Assembly (NCBI RefSeq): GCF_016862455.1
Contig: NZ_BOMZ01000108.1
Span: 40,689 to 104,688 of the forward strand
DNA length: 64,000 bases
Direction of reading: 5' to 3'
From: Actinoplanes utahensis
GTDB taxonomy: Bacteria > Actinomycetota > Actinomycetes > Mycobacteriales > Micromonosporaceae
The notes under the pieces are model-generated. The model was given only the letters and a program-made list of their open reading frames with translations. It ran no database searches and was not told where the DNA came from. Positions 47,018 to 55,316 of this stretch are shown piece by piece; positions within the stretch are counted from its first letter, which is position 1; the number at the start of each line of letters is the position of its first letter. Position numbers and translations under genes: made by a program.

Positions 47018-48511
47018 CTAGGCGGTGATGGCCCACTGCTGGCAGGAGTTGCCCAGCGCGGCCCACTGCCGGACGGCGGTGCCGTCGGCGGTGGCGCAGT
47101 CGGCGACGTCGAGGACCAGGCCGTTGCCCCGGTTGGCGATCAGGTAACCGCCGCTGGTGGGGGTGAGGCTCCACTGTTGGCAGGTGTTGCCGAGCGACGT
47201 CCACAGGTCTACGGCGGTGCCGTTGGCGGTGCCGCAGTCGACCGAGTCGAGGACGGTGCCACTGTTGGCGTTGGTGATCCGGTAGTAGTTGCTCGTCGTC
47301 TTCGTGAACGTCCACTGCTGGCACGCGTTGCCGAGCGACGACCACTGCCGGATGGCGGTGCCGTTGGCGGTGCCGCAGTCCTTCGCGTCCAGCACCTTGC
47401 CGGTGGCCTTGTTGACCAGGCGGTACTTCGTGTTCGCCACCGGGAACGTGATGGCGCTGCCCGGGTCGCCGGAGGGGGCGGTCAGCGTGGTCGTGAGCTT
47501 GTCGGGCGTACCCAGGTTGGGTGTGCCGTCGCTGTTGAAGGTGACCTTCTTCAGCCGTGTGGTGCGGGTCGCGCCGCAACCCTGCGCCGCCGTCTCGTTG
47601 GCGTGGTAGGCCATCCATGTCTCGGTGCCGTCGGGCGACGTGAAGAACGAGTGGTGGCCCGGCCCGAAGACGCCGTTGGCGTCACTGCGCTGGAAGATCG
47701 GCGTGGACTTCTTGGTCCACGACGCCGCGGCGAGCGGGTTGCCGCCGGTCAGGGTCAGCATGCCGAGCTTGTAGTCGGGGGTGTTGCAGGAGCTCGCCGA
47801 GTAGGTCAGGAAGGTCTTGCCGCCGCGCTGGAGGATGTACGGCGCCTCGTTGACCTTGGTGCCGACCTTCTCCCAGTCGTGGGTCGGGTAGGAGATCCGG
47901 GTGCCGTACGCCGACACCGTCCACGGGTTGCTCATCGGCGCGATGAAGAGACTCTGCAGGTCGCCGACCCACGACGAGTACAGGAAGTAGTTCTTCCCGC
48001 CGATCGTGGCGACACTGCCGTCGATCGCCCAGCCGTTGCCGGCCTGGACGTCGAGCTGGCCCTTGAACGTGTACGGCCCCATCGGGTCGGTGCCGGCCGA
48101 CTCCAGCACGAAGGACCGCTGTCCCTCGCAGCAGGCCGCCGTGCCCGCCGTGTAGTAGAGGTACCAGCGGGTGCCGTTCGGCCCGGACAGCTTGTGCAGC
48201 TCCGGCGCCCACTCGTTGCAGCAGCTCGCGGTCGCGGAGCCGGTGTGGACGACGGACGCGGCGGCCGCGGGCAGCGCCGCCACCGACTTGGCCCGCTTGA
48301 TCACGACCTGCTTGTTCCAGGTGGTGGCGGCCAGGTAGTAGTAGCCGTTGTCGTAACCGACCCAGGGATCGGCGGCGTACGGCGCGGCCGAGACCGGGTT
48401 GCTGAAACCGACCGCGGCGTCGCTGCTCAGCGGGTTGAAGGCGACTGTCACGTAGGCCGCGGCGGTCATCAGAAGGGTGACCAGCGCGGCGCGCAGGGGA
48501 CGGATCCGCAT
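47018..48511 (-). CDS. Secreted GH43 family enzyme with ricin-type lectin domain
   Basis: The 497-residue protein has a signal peptide (about 1-33) and a five-bladed GH43 domain to residue 360. AADPWVG supplies a possible catalytic Asp, and the acid Glu is likely in KVNEAPYIL. A ricin-type beta-trefoil follows (about 365-497), with repeated QQW and L-D motifs. GH43 enzymes cut arabinose or xylose side chains; arabinofuranosidase is likely from the neighbours. It starts one base after the preceding arabinanase gene, so they form one operon. Confidence 0.88.
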   Translation of the reverse strand: MRIRPLRAALVTLLMTAAAYVTVAFNPLSSDAAVGFSNPVSAAPYAADPWVGYDNGYYYLAATTWNKQVVIKRAKSVAALPAAAASVVHTGSATASCCNEWAPELHKLSGPNGTRWYLYYTAGTAACCEGQRSFVLESAGTDPMGPYTFKGQLDVQAGNGWAIDGSVATIGGKNYFLYSSWVGDLQSLFIAPMSNPWTVSAYGTRISYPTHDWEKVGTKVNEAPYILQRGGKTFLTYSASSCNTPDYKLGMLTLTGGNPLAAASWTKKSTPIFQRSDANGVFGPGHHSFFTSPDGTETWMAYHANETAAQGCGATRTTRLKKVTFNSDGTPNLGTPDKLTTTLTAPSGDPGSAITFPVANTKYRLVNKATGKVLDAKDCGTANGTAIRQWSSLGNACQQWTFTKTTSNYYRITNANSGTVLDSVDCGTANGTAVDLWTSLGNTCQQWSLTPTSGGYLIANRGNGLVLDVADCATADGTAVRQWAALGNSCQQWAITA

Positions 48512-48512
48512 C

Positions 48513-49496
48513 TCAGTAGACCGTCGGCCAGCCGGAGGAGCTCCAGCTCAGCAGGTTGATGCCGAGCTTCGCGTCACCCGCGGCGGTGTAGTAGTGGTAG
48601 ACCAGCACGTCCTGCGACCCGTCCTTGAACACCGCAGGGTGGCCGGGGCCGTACACGGCGTCGTGCGAGGCGAGGATCTCCGTGCCGCCGCCCGCCGTGG
48701 CCAGCGTGCCGGCCCGGTCCTTGTACGGCCCGGTGATGCTGGTGGAGCGGGCCACCATGGTCCGGTACGTGCTCGACGCGCCCTTGCAGCACAGGTCGAA
48801 CGCCGTGAACAGGTAGTAGTACCCGTTCCGGTAGTAGATGTGCGGCGCCTCGATCGACTTGCTGTTGACGAACCGCTCCGCGATGTGGTGGACGGTGTTG
48901 TCGGCCCGCTTGCCGGTCGACGGGTTCAGCTTGATCATCTTGATGCCGCTCCAGAAGGAGCCGAAGCTGAGCCACCACTCGCCGGACGGGGTGACCGTCA
49001 GGTTCGGGTCGATCGCGTTGAAGCCGCTGCTCGTGGTGCTCTCGATGATCTTGCCGTAGTTCGACCAGGTGCCGGCCGCGCCGGTGGGGCTGCCGGCCAG
49101 GAAGATCGCCGACCTGTTGGAGCCGAACGTCGAGGCGGAGTAGTACATCAGGTACTTGCCGCCCTGGTACGAGATGTCCGGCGCCCACAGGTTCTTGTCA
49201 CTGGCGGTGTAGGCGTCGGCCCACGGCGTGCCGTTGGGGAAGGCCTTGCCGGCGTCGGCGAACCTGGTCCGGTCGGCCGACGTCTTCAGGCCGATGCCGG
49301 GCGACGTGTACGCCATGATGTAGCCGCCGGCGGGCTTCTTCACCATCGTCGGGTCGTGGGCGAACGTGGAGCCGGTGACCACGCCCGGGTTCGGGTACGT
49401 GGCGGCGTCGGCCCTCGTCAGCCCGTAGACGCTGGCGCTCACGGCCAGCATGCCGGTCACTCCGGCAAGGAGGAACTTACGCAGGCGGGATCGCAT
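48513..49496 (-). CDS. Secreted GH43 endo-arabinanase-like enzyme
   Basis: The 327-residue protein has a signal peptide (MRSRLRKFLLAGVTGMLA, cleavage after ADA) and one GH43 domain. Catalytic residues fit Asp in FAHDPTM, Asp in NAIDPNL and Glu in KSIEAPHIYY. The CC pair in DLCCKGASS is shared with the 50786 enzyme. The whole resembles endo-1,5-alpha-L-arabinanases. ATG 49496 follows AAAGG; a longer reading begins in untranslated leader. A LacI-type palindrome lies 126-139 bases upstream. First gene of a two-gene operon. Confidence 0.9.
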   Translation of the reverse strand: MRSRLRKFLLAGVTGMLAVSASVYGLTRADAATYPNPGVVTGSTFAHDPTMVKKPAGGYIMAYTSPGIGLKTSADRTRFADAGKAFPNGTPWADAYTASDKNLWAPDISYQGGKYLMYYSASTFGSNRSAIFLAGSPTGAAGTWSNYGKIIESTTSSGFNAIDPNLTVTPSGEWWLSFGSFWSGIKMIKLNPSTGKRADNTVHHIAERFVNSKSIEAPHIYYRNGYYYLFTAFDLCCKGASSTYRTMVARSTSITGPYKDRAGTLATAGGGTEILASHDAVYGPGHPAVFKDGSQDVLVYHYYTAAGDAKLGINLLSWSSSGWPTVY

Positions 49497-49621
49497 GGGG
49501 GATCGCCTTTCGTGTCGGGGGGAACGCTCGGTACGTGTGCGGACGGGCCGGAAAGGTTGCCCGTCGCCCACAGAAAAGAGCGGCACCCCCGTAGATGCGC
49601 CGGTGGGCGCGGGATAACAAT

Positions 49622-49635
49622 TTTCAGCGCTGAAA
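49622..49635 (-). promoter_or_regulatory. LacI-type operator of the GH43 pair
   Basis: TTTCAGCGCTGAAA is a perfect 14-bp palindrome with the AGCGCT centre of LacI/GalR operators. It matches the central 14 bases of the 52575-52600 palindrome at 12 positions, and sits at a similar distance (about 130 bases) from its gene. Confidence 0.7.
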
Positions 49636-49642
49636 TAAGGCG

Positions 49643-50710
49643 TCAGCGCAACTGGGCCTCGTCGGCGGCGGCCCGCCCGGACTCCCAGCCCTCCAGGCTG
49701 TCCACCCGGCTGCCGCGCGTGCGGACCGTACGCGGGAAGACCCGGTCCATCTCCTCGTGGACCTTGATCTCACGGCTGCGCAGCACCGGCAGGAGATCGC
49801 CGTGCCCGGTCATCTCCCGCTCGACCGTCTCGCGCAACCGCTCGCCGATCCGCACGCCGTAGGAGACCAGGAACGACCGCCGGAACGCCTTCAGCCGGGC
49901 CTTGCGTACGTTCTTCTCGTCCCGGACCATCGCCCGGTTCGCCTGCACCAGCAGCGACGTGTAGAGCAGCTCGACCGCGTCGATGTCGGAGTCGAAGCCG
50001 AAGATCGTGCTGAACCCCAGCTCCGGCGACCAGACCGTGCGGCAGGTGTTGGCCCGGGCCACCGCGTCCAGCAGCCCCGCCTTCTCGCTCTCGTAGGGGT
50101 GGTCCACGCCGATCCGCCGGGCGAACGGGGTCATGTCCACCGCGGGGGCGGTGACCTCCTCGATCCGGTACCGGATGATCAGCTCCTGGGCCTTGGCGCT
50201 GTACGTCTCCGCCTCGGCCGGGAAGTCGGTGGCCTCCGCCTTGGCCAGCAGGGCCCGTACCCGCCCGAGGATCCGCTGGTCGCCGTGGTGCGGCACGGTG
50301 GTGAGCGGGGTGCCCGGCGGCGGGATCAGGATCTCGATGGCGGGCAGCCGGCGCAGCTCGCCCAGCAGGTCCAGGGAGGCGTCCAGGACCGCGATCCGGT
50401 CCTGTCGCCTACCCACGGGCTTCGGGATCTGGTCGCGCCATCGGGCGTCGACCGGTTCCTTGCCTCGCAGGAACGCGGTGGCCGCTTCCGCGACCAGCCG
50501 CGCCTGGATCGGGTTGCCCCGGCGGGCCACCGCCCGGTGCAGCTCCAGCGGCTGCCAGCCGTTGCGGAACAGGCGGTCGAACTGCCCGGTCAGGGCTGTG
50601 TCGAGGGCGTCGTCCACCTCGGCGGCGGGCGCGCCGGTCAGCAGGTCGAGCGCGGTCTCGTGGTCGAGTTCCCCGGCCCGGACGCGGTCGACGATCTCGC
50701 GGGCCGTCAT
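49643..50710 (-). CDS. DUF2786 domain-containing protein
   Basis: The 355-residue soluble protein has DUF2786 near the middle (LGRVRALLAKAEATDFPAEA..., about residues 146-185, including ETYSAKAQELIIRY). It ends with a basic region. The family is found in bacteria and phages and has no assigned function. An N-terminal helical region with AREIVDRVRAGELDHETAL precedes it. The gene lies between the two arabinan units but has no link to sugar metabolism. The start ATG 50710 is clear of the GH43 terminator at 50727-50759. Confidence 0.75.
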   Translation of the reverse strand: MTAREIVDRVRAGELDHETALDLLTGAPAAEVDDALDTALTGQFDRLFRNGWQPLELHRAVARRGNPIQARLVAEAATAFLRGKEPVDARWRDQIPKPVGRRQDRIAVLDASLDLLGELRRLPAIEILIPPPGTPLTTVPHHGDQRILGRVRALLAKAEATDFPAEAETYSAKAQELIIRYRIEEVTAPAVDMTPFARRIGVDHPYESEKAGLLDAVARANTCRTVWSPELGFSTIFGFDSDIDAVELLYTSLLVQANRAMVRDEKNVRKARLKAFRRSFLVSYGVRIGERLRETVEREMTGHGDLLPVLRSREIKVHEEMDRVFPRTVRTRGSRVDSLEGWESGRAAADEAQLR

Positions 50711-50726
50711 GGAGCAGATGGTAGTT

Positions 50727-50759
50727 GCCGGGGTCCTGGTTCCCGGCCAGGACCCCGGC
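50727..50759 (-). terminator. Hairpin terminator of a GH43 gene
   Basis: A perfect 13-bp stem (GCCGGGGTCCTGG with its complement) and a seven-base loop lie 27 bases past the GH43 stop on the minus strand. There is no U-run. Confidence 0.75.
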
Positions 50760-50785
50760 GCCGTGACTGCCGAGCGGCCGGACGG

Positions 50786-52462
50786 TCACGGAGTGTGCAG
50801 CAGGACCTCCCGGGTCTGCCCGTTCAGGCCCACCAGCCGGTAGCCGCCGGTGGCCGGCGCCTCGATCCGCCAGTACGTGCCGTCCAGCGACCGGCGCGAG
50901 GCCGAGTCGGTGACCCGGTACCAGCCGCCGGTGGTGTGGGTGAACCGCCAGCGCTTGCCGATCAGCCTGGTGTTCGTCAGGTCGGTCAGCAGCACCTCGC
51001 CGACCGGCTGGATCCGGAACTCCTGGCAGTCCCCGGCGGCGAAGGTCTGCACCGCGGCGCCGGCGCCGGCACAGGCGGCGGGCTGGAGGGCCCGTCCGGC
51101 GAGCGGGTTGACGATCCGGGACCAGCCCGCGGAGCCGGGGATCAGCCGGAACCGCTGGCAGTCGTTGGCGAGCCAGCCCCACTGGGCGACCGGCGCGCCG
51201 TCGGCGTCGACGCAGGCGGCCACCTCGGCGACCTTGTTGCTCTGCCGGTTGGTCAGGCTCACCGCGCCGTCACCGCGGTCGATCAGCTGCCACTGCCGGC
51301 AGGGGTCGCCCTCGTCCGGAGCGGCCAGGGTGATGGCGGCGCCCTCGTACCCGCAGCTCGCGTTCGCCAGGACGGCCTCGCTGTCGCGGTGCACCAGCTG
51401 GACGTAGGCGGGGCCGTGACCGTACCCGCGGTTGCCGCTGAGCGGGTCGGACAGCCGCGGCCAGCCGTTCACCCAGTTGATCCGCCGGATCGAGCCCTTG
51501 GGCGCGCCCGCGTCCGCCTTGTCGTAGTAGTGGTGCGCGAACAGGTCGCCGTAGACGTCACCGTGGCCGGGGCCGGCGAAGTCGTTGTAGCCGGCCAGGA
51601 TCGGGGTGCCGCCGCCGTCGGTGAGCGCGACCCCGTCCCGGTCGGCGTACGGCCCGGTGATGCTCCGGGACCGGCCGACCATCACCCGGTAGTCGCTGTT
51701 CACGCCCCGGCAGCAGAAGTCGAAGCTGATGAACAGGTAGTACCAGCCGTTGCGGTAGGTCACCGACGGACCCTCGATCGCCATGCCGGCACGGGAGGCG
51801 ATCCGGTGCTCGGTGGTGTCGCTGGTGGAGAGCAGGCCGGTCCGTACGTCCAGCTTGCGCATCCGCAGGCCGTCCCAGAACGAGCCGTAGGAGAGGTACG
51901 CGTCGCCGGCCCGGTCGAAGCTGACGTCCGGGTCGATCGCGTTGACGTTCTCCACACCGCTCGTCGTGCGCAGCACCAGGCCCCGGTCCACCCACTGCGG
52001 CTTCTCCAGGCTCCGGGTGGTGGCCAGGCCGATCACCGAGTCGTTGGTGCCGAACGAGGAGGCCGCGTAGTACAGGTGGTACTCGCCGTCGAAGTAGTTG
52101 ATGTCCGGCGCCCAGAAGTCGTCCGGGGTGACGCCGAGCTCGGCGGTGACCCAGGCCGGCGCGGTGTCGAAGACGGTGCCGACGTAGGTCCAGTTGATCA
52201 GATCGGCGGACCGCCGGATCGGCAGGTACGTCCGGGTGGCGCTGTCGCCGGTGATGATCTCGTAGTAGTAGCGGCCCTGCTTGATCAGCGTGGGGTCGTG
52301 GGCCACCGGGTCGGGGCCGGCCGTGGCGGGCTTCGCCGCGTGGGACGGGACGGCCGGGGCGGGCTCTGCCGCGTCCGCCGGGACGGCCGGGGCGGCGATC
52401 AAGAGGAACGCGGCCAGCAGGGCGGTCAACCGGCCCGGCCGACGGTTCTGGCGAAGGTTCAC
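50786..52462 (-). CDS. Secreted GH43 enzyme with C-terminal ricin-type lectin domain
   Basis: The 558-residue protein has a signal peptide (about 1-30, ending AEP/ADA region) and a GH43 domain (about 50-365). VAHDPTL gives the base Asp, VNAIDPDV the second Asp and MAIEGPSVTYR the acid Glu. A C-terminal region (about 370-555) with QLI, QRFRL and QEFRI repeats is ricin-type. FCCRG is shared with the 48513 enzyme. GTG 52462 follows GAGGA; longer readings are untranslated leader. A promoter and operator lie upstream. Endo- or exo-arabinanase is inferred. Confidence 0.88.
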   Translation of the reverse strand: MNLRQNRRPGRLTALLAAFLLIAAPAVPADAAEPAPAVPSHAAKPATAGPDPVAHDPTLIKQGRYYYEIITGDSATRTYLPIRRSADLINWTYVGTVFDTAPAWVTAELGVTPDDFWAPDINYFDGEYHLYYAASSFGTNDSVIGLATTRSLEKPQWVDRGLVLRTTSGVENVNAIDPDVSFDRAGDAYLSYGSFWDGLRMRKLDVRTGLLSTSDTTEHRIASRAGMAIEGPSVTYRNGWYYLFISFDFCCRGVNSDYRVMVGRSRSITGPYADRDGVALTDGGGTPILAGYNDFAGPGHGDVYGDLFAHHYYDKADAGAPKGSIRRINWVNGWPRLSDPLSGNRGYGHGPAYVQLVHRDSEAVLANASCGYEGAAITLAAPDEGDPCRQWQLIDRGDGAVSLTNRQSNKVAEVAACVDADGAPVAQWGWLANDCQRFRLIPGSAGWSRIVNPLAGRALQPAACAGAGAAVQTFAAGDCQEFRIQPVGEVLLTDLTNTRLIGKRWRFTHTTGGWYRVTDSASRRSLDGTYWRIEAPATGGYRLVGLNGQTREVLLHTP

Positions 52463-52574
52463 ATGGTCCTCACAGACGGATGCGCAGCGCACGGTGCTGG
52501 CACACCGGCGCCGACCACATGAGACACGAAAACGCACGTCGAACTGTCGTTCTGGCGTGCGTTCGGCTCCTGCG

Positions 52575-52600
52575 CTGTCTTTGCAGCGCTGCAAAGACAG
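52575..52600 (-). promoter_or_regulatory. 26-bp LacI-type operator palindrome
   Basis: The 26 bases are a perfect palindrome with centre TTTGCAGCGCTGCAAA. It overlaps the end of the -10 and the start point of the promoter at 52599-52627, so a bound repressor would stop initiation. It is 113-138 bases before the GH43 start. Confidence 0.8.
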
Positions 52601-52627
52601 GATGCACGCGCCTGGAACGGACGGCAA
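52599..52627 (-). promoter_or_regulatory. Promoter of the GH43-lectin gene
   Basis: On the minus strand TTGCCG (-35) and CATCCT (-10) are 17 bases apart. The operator follows at once. Confidence 0.5.
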
Positions 52628-52686
52628 GAGGTAACGTCCCGGAAACCTTGGTTACGGTTCGGTCTCCGGGGCACATCACCGGCGAG

Positions 52687-52717
52687 GACGGGGAGGGCGG
52701 TGCGGGCCCTCCCCGTC
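52687..52717 (-). terminator. Hairpin terminator of the roadblock operon
   Basis: GACGGGGAGGG pairs perfectly with CCCTCCCCGTC around a nine-base loop. It begins 28 bases past the stop of the last roadblock gene on the minus strand. Confidence 0.75.
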
Positions 52718-52745
52718 GCCAGGGGTGGCGATCACGCCTCGGGAC

Positions 52746-53117
52746 TCAGACGTCGAGATCGTTCTCGATACGGCGCAGCTGGTGCCGGGACATGGCCAGG
52801 TTCGCCCGGTCCCGGCGCAGGGCCACATAGAGGAAGAGGCCCTTCCCCGACCGGCTCGTGAGCGGCCGGATCATGTGGTACTGCGTGTCGAGAGTGATCA
52901 GGATGTCCTCGATCTTCTCGGATAGGTTGAGCATCTCCATCGCCCGCAGCTTGGCCCGGACCACATCGGTGTTCCCGGCCGCGGCGACCGTCAGATCGAG
53001 GTCCTTGCCGCCGCCGAGCGTGCCCAGGGCCATGCCGCTGGTGTGGTCCACGAGCGCGACGCCGATGCAGCCGTCGATCTCCATGATTTCCTTGAGTGCG
53101 GTGTCCATGTCGGGCAT
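52746..53117 (-). CDS. Roadblock/LC7-type protein C
   Basis: The 123-residue protein has the roadblock alpha/beta pattern: IDGCIGVALVDHTSGMALGT, a helix with AAAGNTDVVRAK, then DILITLDTQYHMIRP, LFLYVALRR and RANLAMSRHQL. Roadblock proteins dimerise and often act on small Ras-like GTPases (MglB type). It is clearly paralogous to the protein at 54836-55216 (MPxxD, VDxTxG, AAAG, YHxxR, LYVxLxRxRxNLA). GGAGGA precedes the ATG. It is the last gene of the five-gene set. Confidence 0.8.
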   Translation of the reverse strand: MPDMDTALKEIMEIDGCIGVALVDHTSGMALGTLGGGKDLDLTVAAAGNTDVVRAKLRAMEMLNLSEKIEDILITLDTQYHMIRPLTSRSGKGLFLYVALRRDRANLAMSRHQLRRIENDLDV

Positions 53118-53172
53118 GGGATTGTTCCTCCGTTGTGGTGGGATGGTGGTCGATTGCGGTCCGACCTGCCGG

Positions 53173-53661
53173 TCAGCCGGCCGCCTGACGGCGCCGGACG
53201 ACGTTCGGCAGGGTGGCCATCGGGGTCCGCCGGGCCAGCGGCGTCGACGGGCCGGCTTGTGTGGGGATCTCCGGGCGCAGCGGGGGCGCGGTCTCCAGCG
53301 CCATGATCCGGATCAGGCGGCGTACGCATCGCCGCGCCTCCAGATGCACCATGGCGAGGTTCGCGTCGCCCGAGGTGACCACGGTGAGCAGGGCGTTCGG
53401 TCCGGCGGTGTACGAGGTGATGTATCCGCCGTCGCACTCCACCACCGACTCGCGCAGGTCACCGTGATTGACGGCGTGCGCGAACCGGCGGGCCAGTGCC
53501 AGGTGGGCCGCGGCCAGCGCGGCCAGGGTGTCCGGCTCGATGCCGTGCGAGTCGTGCGCCACGACCAGCCCGTCGGCGGTGGCCAGCACGCTGCCGGCCA
53601 GCTCCGGCACTCTGCTGCGCAGGCGAGCGAGCTCGTCGAGTACCGCCGGATCCACCGTCAC
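53173..53661 (-). CDS. Roadblock/LC7 domain protein B
   Basis: The 162-residue protein has a roadblock domain in the first 120 residues (ELAGSVLATADGLVVAHDSHG, then LARRFAHAVNHGDLRESVVE, ALLTVVTSGDANLAMVHLEARR). The C-terminal 40 residues are Pro/Arg-rich and probably disordered. It differs from the other two roadblock proteins in the cassette and is nearer to the canonical MglB-type form found in actinobacterial conservons. It starts with GTG after GGAG and follows DUF4388-like protein B by 37 bases. Confidence 0.82.
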   Translation of the reverse strand: MTVDPAVLDELARLRSRVPELAGSVLATADGLVVAHDSHGIEPDTLAALAAAHLALARRFAHAVNHGDLRESVVECDGGYITSYTAGPNALLTVVTSGDANLAMVHLEARRCVRRLIRIMALETAPPLRPEIPTQAGPSTPLARRTPMATLPNVVRRRQAAG

Positions 53662-53698
53662 TTCTTCTCGCTCCTTCGGCTGGTCGGTGGCGCGCGGG

Positions 53699-54769
53699 TC
53701 ACCGCAGTGCCCTCAATGCGGTGCGTATGCGCTTGAGTAGAACCTCATCGGCGCCCTGATGCGCCGGCGGGCTCTCGCCCGCGAACTCCTTGGGCAGCTT
53801 CGCGCCGGGTTTTCGGCGGGCCAGCCGCGGTGGCCGGTTCATCCCGGCATTGCCGTCGCCGGGCGGTGGCGGGGCGGGCGGTGGGTCGCCGACGGGCGGC
53901 GGGTTGCGGGCCGCCGGTTCCGGACCGGAGATCACCGGTACGGGACTCGCCGGCGCGGAATCCGCCGGTACGGGACTCGCCGACGCGGGACTCGCCGGTA
54001 CGGAACCGGCCGGCGCGGACCGGCTCACCGGAACCGACGCCCCCCGTGGATGCGGGAGCCGGACGAACTCCGGACCCTCCGGAGCCTTCGTCTCGGGCGG
54101 CTCGATCAGCCCCGCCGCGGCCATCCGGCGCAGTTCCGCAATGATCGCGTACCCCGCCCGCCCGAGCAGTTGCGCCAGGTCGGCGGGGGTGCGCTGGCCG
54201 TCCGCGTGAACCAGCACCTCCCACTGCGGCGCGGTGACGGTGACCCGTTCGCGGGGCGGCCGGGTCACCGGGATGACCGGCGCCACGTCGATCCGCGGGT
54301 TCGGGAAGATCTCGTCGAGCAGCTGGATCCGGCGGCGCACCTCGCGCTCCACCGCCGCCGCGTCGATGTGCACCACCGGCCCCAGCCAGTGCATCGCGCC
54401 GGCCAGGAACTCGGCCGGCGCCGCATCGTCGGAGAGCACGAAGTAGGCCGCGTCGTAGGTCGCCCCGAGCACGCACAACTCCAGCTCGCCCTGGGTGAGA
54501 TGGCCCTGCTCGACCAGCAGCCGGCCCACCCGGGCGGTCGAGGTGCCCAGATCGAGCGCGCTCTGCCAGGTCCGCCCGGCGAGCCGCCCCGACGAGGTGA
54601 GCAGCTCGCCCACCCCCGGCGCGGCCGGCGACTCGGCGTACAGCACCCGGCCCTCGAGGACGTAGACCGCGCCGCCTGGATGGCCCTTGACCACCAGCGC
54701 TCCGGTCTGCCGCGCCCCGGCGACCCGCGCGAGCAGGTCTCCGGGCGCCAACGTCCTGGTCGGGCCCAC
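53699..54769 (-). CDS. DUF4388-type protein with winged-helix and Pro-rich tail
   Basis: The 356-residue protein begins with a DUF4388-like domain (about residues 1-140; TGALVVKGHPGGAVYVLEGRV, then GELLTSSGRLAGRTWQSAL). A winged-helix-like region (about 190-240; ELRRMAAAGLIEPPE) and a 100-residue Pro/Ala/Ser-rich linker follow, with a basic C-terminus. The start is GTG 54769 because AAGGAG lies six bases upstream; the ATG at 54802 has none. It is paralogous to the 168-residue protein at 55317-55823 in its first 140 residues. Confidence 0.75.
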   Translation of the reverse strand: MGPTRTLAPGDLLARVAGARQTGALVVKGHPGGAVYVLEGRVLYAESPAAPGVGELLTSSGRLAGRTWQSALDLGTSTARVGRLLVEQGHLTQGELELCVLGATYDAAYFVLSDDAAPAEFLAGAMHWLGPVVHIDAAAVEREVRRRIQLLDEIFPNPRIDVAPVIPVTRPPRERVTVTAPQWEVLVHADGQRTPADLAQLLGRAGYAIIAELRRMAAAGLIEPPETKAPEGPEFVRLPHPRGASVPVSRSAPAGSVPASPASASPVPADSAPASPVPVISGPEPAARNPPPVGDPPPAPPPPGDGNAGMNRPPRLARRKPGAKLPKEFAGESPPAHQGADEVLLKRIRTALRALR

Positions 54770-54835
54770 CGAACGCTCCTTCGTGGTCAGTGCGTCGAGC
54801 ATGGTCAGTGGAACGGGTGCGGCCGGTGCGGGTGC

Positions 54836-55216
54836 TCATCGCGCGACCAGGTCGTCGGCCAGGCGCTGCATCTGGCGGCGGGCCACGGCGAGGTTGCCGC
54901 GGACCCGGTCCAGCCACACGTAGAGCACCAGGCGGCTGTCGAACTCGGTCTGGACCATCCGCAGAAGGTGATAGCCCCCGGCGGTGGTGATGATCAGGTC
55001 TTCGAGCAGGTCGTGCGGAACCGCGGAGACGAACAGCGAGCGGCTGTTCGCGGCCTGGACCACCTCGGCCGTGCCGGCGGCCGCGGCCTCGTGGTCGGAG
55101 TTCGGGGCGGCTCCGGTCGTCGCGACCGGAAAACCGGTGGTGTAGTCGACGATGCTGGCCCCGACGGCGCCGGGGATCGTCATCGCCTCCTGTAGGCAGT
55201 GGTCGACGCCGGGCAC
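54836..55216 (-). CDS. Roadblock/LC7-type protein A
   Basis: The 126-residue roadblock-like protein (MPGVDHCLQEAMTIPGAVGA, VDYTTGFPVAT, AAAAGTAEVVQA, LIITTAGGYHLLRMV, LVLYVWLDRVRGNLAVARRQ) is a paralogue of protein C. GAGGAG precedes GTG 55216. It lies between the two DUF4388-like genes, with 66 bases to the next gene. Confidence 0.8.
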   Translation of the reverse strand: MPGVDHCLQEAMTIPGAVGASIVDYTTGFPVATTGAAPNSDHEAAAAGTAEVVQAANSRSLFVSAVPHDLLEDLIITTAGGYHLLRMVQTEFDSRLVLYVWLDRVRGNLAVARRQMQRLADDLVAR

Positions 55217-55316
55217 TTCACTCCTCAGCGCTACGGTCGGCGGTCGGGCGCTTCCCGTCCGCCACCGTGGGCCATCCTCCGGTTACCGGCAGCTGACGGG
55301 TCGCACCCGTTGTGCG

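Noticed and set aside
49643..50710. DUF2786 gene as the missing LacI-type regulator
   Set aside because: No helix-turn-helix or sugar-binding domain is visible.
52463..52627. Extension of the GH43-lectin gene to 52627
   Set aside because: It runs through the promoter leader and operator, has poor codon bias and lacks a ribosome-binding site; the signal peptide starts at 52462.
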